DNA of 64,000 nucleotides, taken from Mycolicibacterium sp. CBMA 247. GTDB lineage: Bacteria > Actinomycetota > Actinomycetes > Mycobacteriales > Mycobacteriaceae. The stretch lies in assembly GCF_009729095.1 (NCBI RefSeq), contig NZ_VTGX01000001.1:620001-684000 (forward strand). Reading direction: 5' to 3'. Both the position numbers and the translations under genes were made by a program. The notes under the pieces were generated by a model that saw nothing but the letters and a program-made list of their open reading frames with translations, was not told the origin of the DNA and did not search any database. This document shows positions 62,962-64,000 of this stretch, piece after piece (within the stretch, counting starts at the first letter, position 1; each line of letters starts with the position of its first letter).

Positions 62962-63138
62962 TCACGGCGGCCAAAATTCTGCGAGCCACGCGGATTGCTG
63001 GGATATGGCGATCAGCATGGCTCGCCACCTCTCGTCATCGGTTCGTCGCGCCGAATCCGTGCGAGCCGCTAGGCGTTCTCGGTGGCGTACCAGCAGATCG
63101 GGCAGGCGGCACGGGCGGTCCGATTCGACGGTGAACAC
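62962..63138 (-). CDS. Possible small ORF upstream of mbtH
   Basis: 58 aa from GTG 63138, with high-GC3 codons: SDRPCRLPDLLVRHRERLAA, then an Arg-rich helix and AMLIAISQQSAWLAEFWPP. It ends 81 bp before mbtH. No family recognised, no strong SD. It could be a remnant of a displaced gene rather than a working one. Confidence 0.25.
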   Translation of the reverse strand: MFTVESDRPCRLPDLLVRHRERLAARTDSARRTDDERWRAMLIAISQQSAWLAEFWPP

Positions 63139-63290
63139 ATTGATCAGCCGGGTTGTCGGCGGGCCAGCGATGTTCGTCGTAAACGCCCTCCTACAGTCAT
63201 GACGAAGACCGCTGACCTAAGGTTCAAATTCCCGAGCGGGTGTGAGACCAAACATCCGGCACTATGGAAGCCTTGCCGGTGCTGGCCGCG

Positions 63291-63437
63291 TCACAACGAC
63301 TCGACACCACCACCTTGTTCAGTCGGTTTCATGTCGACCCAGCCACCGGTGTGCAAACCGGCCATCAGATCCAGGCCCGCGTCACCCTCGGCGAGGTAGC
63401 GCTGCACGAGGGTGATCATCCACCGTCGCGAGACCCC
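63291..63437 (-). pseudogene. IS481-type transposase fragment
   Basis: The minus-strand frame begins GVSRRWMITLVQRYLAEGDA followed by GL, matching the helix-turn-helix start of IS481-family transposases (GVSRRWV-x-x-L-x-x-RY-x-x-EG-x-AGL), then degenerates into unrelated residues and a stop at 63291. Only about 25 recognisable residues remain, with no catalytic domain. It lies between the P450 gene and mbtH, mirroring the IS21 fragment on the other side of the NRPS. Confidence 0.55.
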
Positions 63438-63554
63438 GTTGTCTCGTGGTTGTCTCGTGCAGCCTTGATTTTACTGCGGCATTCCCATCGCTCAACCGTT
63501 GTCTTTCGGATGTAAACGATGTCCCGAGACAGCTGTGAACGATCTGTGAACGAT
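63438..63554. repeat. Two sets of 11-bp tandem direct repeats
   Basis: GTTGTCTCGTG occurs twice in a row at 63438-63459, and CTGTGAACGAT twice in a row at 63533-63554. A third relative, ATGTAAACGAT, starts at 63510, 23 bp before the second set. Eleven-bp-phased direct repeats are used by SARP-type and other direct-repeat-binding activators, but the first set borders an IS fragment, so its age and role are unclear. Confidence 0.5.
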
Positions 63555-63719
63555 GTCGTCAACTCAGACACCGCCCGCCCTACCTTCAAAGGCCGTTCAG
63601 GGGTTTTACCGGCCGACCGAACCGGCCAGTTGTCCGCTTCGGCGCACAACAGTGAGCCATTCTCTTGTTTGACGGTTGTCGGCTCGGTCGCGGTTTGTCG
63701 GTCTTCGCGATGGAACTGC

Positions 63720-64000
63720 TCACTGAACCGGAGTGAACTCGAGGTGCAATTCCTTGAGGCGCCTGAACAGAAAGGTGCGGTCCCATTTGAGCCGACGAGC
63801 GCCCGCCGAACCGTGCTCGGCCTCTGAAAGCCGAATGTCGGCCATCCGGTCAAGGATACGTTCCAAGCTCACCCGCACTTCGGCGCGTGCAATCGGGGCG
63901 CCCGGACAAGTGTGGATACCACGGCCAAATGCAATGTGTTGCAATACGTTTGGGCGGTCGAGGCGGAATTCACTGGGCTCGTCGAACCGTCGTGGATCGC
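63720..64000 (-). CDS. Cytochrome P450, C-terminal part only (runs off window)
   Basis: 93 C-terminal residues. DPRRFDEPSEFRLDR is the meander region, then HIAFGRGIHTCPGAPIARAE contains the haem-binding FxxGxHxCxG with Cys as the axial thiolate ligand. The end is LEFTPVQ. The gene continues beyond base 64000 upstream. Reading leftward toward the mbtH-NRPS operon but 840 bp away, it may be a tailoring oxygenase or an unrelated catabolic P450. Confidence 0.92.
   Translation of the reverse strand, partial: DPRRFDEPSEFRLDRPNVLQHIAFGRGIHTCPGAPIARAEVRVSLERILDRMADIRLSEAEHGSAGARRLKWDRTFLFRRLKELHLEFTPVQ

Noticed and set aside
63216..63232. GGTTCAAATTCC, resembling a tRNA T-loop
   Set aside because: The flanks do not form a T-stem and no acceptor, D or anticodon arms can be folded around it.
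63264..63515. Plus-strand 83-codon frame near the P450 end
   Set aside because: It is opposite the IS481-type fragment and shows no family motif; the minus strand explains the sequence better.

Overview
The window is high-GC actinobacterial DNA and almost certainly comes from a Mycobacterium/Mycolicibacterium chromosome. Lipid-catabolism genes are dense, and GTG/TTG starts with ATGA/GTGA stop-start overlaps are frequent. There is a mycofactocin-coupled SDR, a 13E12-type HNH protein, and the gene order Rv1356c-like / moeY-like / GGDEF-EAL known from M. tuberculosis. A mycobacterial-style NRPS ends in a carboxylic-acid-reductase-like domain.

Layout. (1) 1-13.5 kb: acyl-CoA/beta-oxidation islands. 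They hold a truncated acyl-CoA ligase, a TetR with an adjacent palindrome, a tightly coupled SDR-LLM-SnoaL-SDR operon, a CaiB-type CoA transferase, a GntR/FCD regulator, and a divergent pair of operons (acyl-CoA dehydrogenase-thiolase-SDR facing acyl-CoA dehydrogenase-mycofactocin SDR-AMP ligase). Two copies of one hairpin (GAGCAGACGCAAAA...) lie at gene ends. (2) 13.5-21 kb: MaoC hydratase, purU, then the Rv1356c-like/moeY/DcpA-like c-di-GMP operon and a short flavoprotein. (3) 21-26.7 kb: tandem TetR genes, a PAS protein, a putative heteromeric acyl-CoA dehydrogenase pair and an EamA transporter. (4) 26.9-28.6 kb: a lower-GC BNR/sialidase-like gene with a C-terminal duplication.

(5) 28.9-35.6 kb: a five-gene, fully overlapping nitrogen operon (APC permease, two DUF1989 proteins, a KipA-KipI carboxyltransferase protein, allophanate hydrolase). 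Four GlnR-like half-sites at 11-bp spacing lie upstream. By family knowledge this looks like guanidine/urea-type nitrogen assimilation, but the biotin-carboxylase and biotin-carrier parts of the carboxylase are absent. (6) 35.7-45.4 kb: DUF294-like nucleotidyltransferase, Fic protein, two NtaA-type flavin monooxygenases, Pth2-like hydrolase, HNH protein, TrkA and a cation/proton antiporter, then two overlapping small genes of unknown function (an internally duplicated protein and a Cys-rich protein).

(7) 45.8-64 kb: a membrane diguanylate cyclase, then a secondary-metabolite locus. This locus has an MbtH-like gene and one giant four-module NRPS (C-A-T-C-A-T-C-A(MT)-T-C-A-T-R, 5072 aa). IS21-type and IS481-type transposase fragments bracket it, and a P450 runs off the window edge. 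The NRPS carries a 1.8-kb near-identical A-T block in modules 1 and 4, a fourth condensation domain with HExxxDG instead of HHxxxDG, and a partner MbtH protein lacking two usually invariant Trp residues. It is the most novel-looking object here. All calls are by eye, without database searches.
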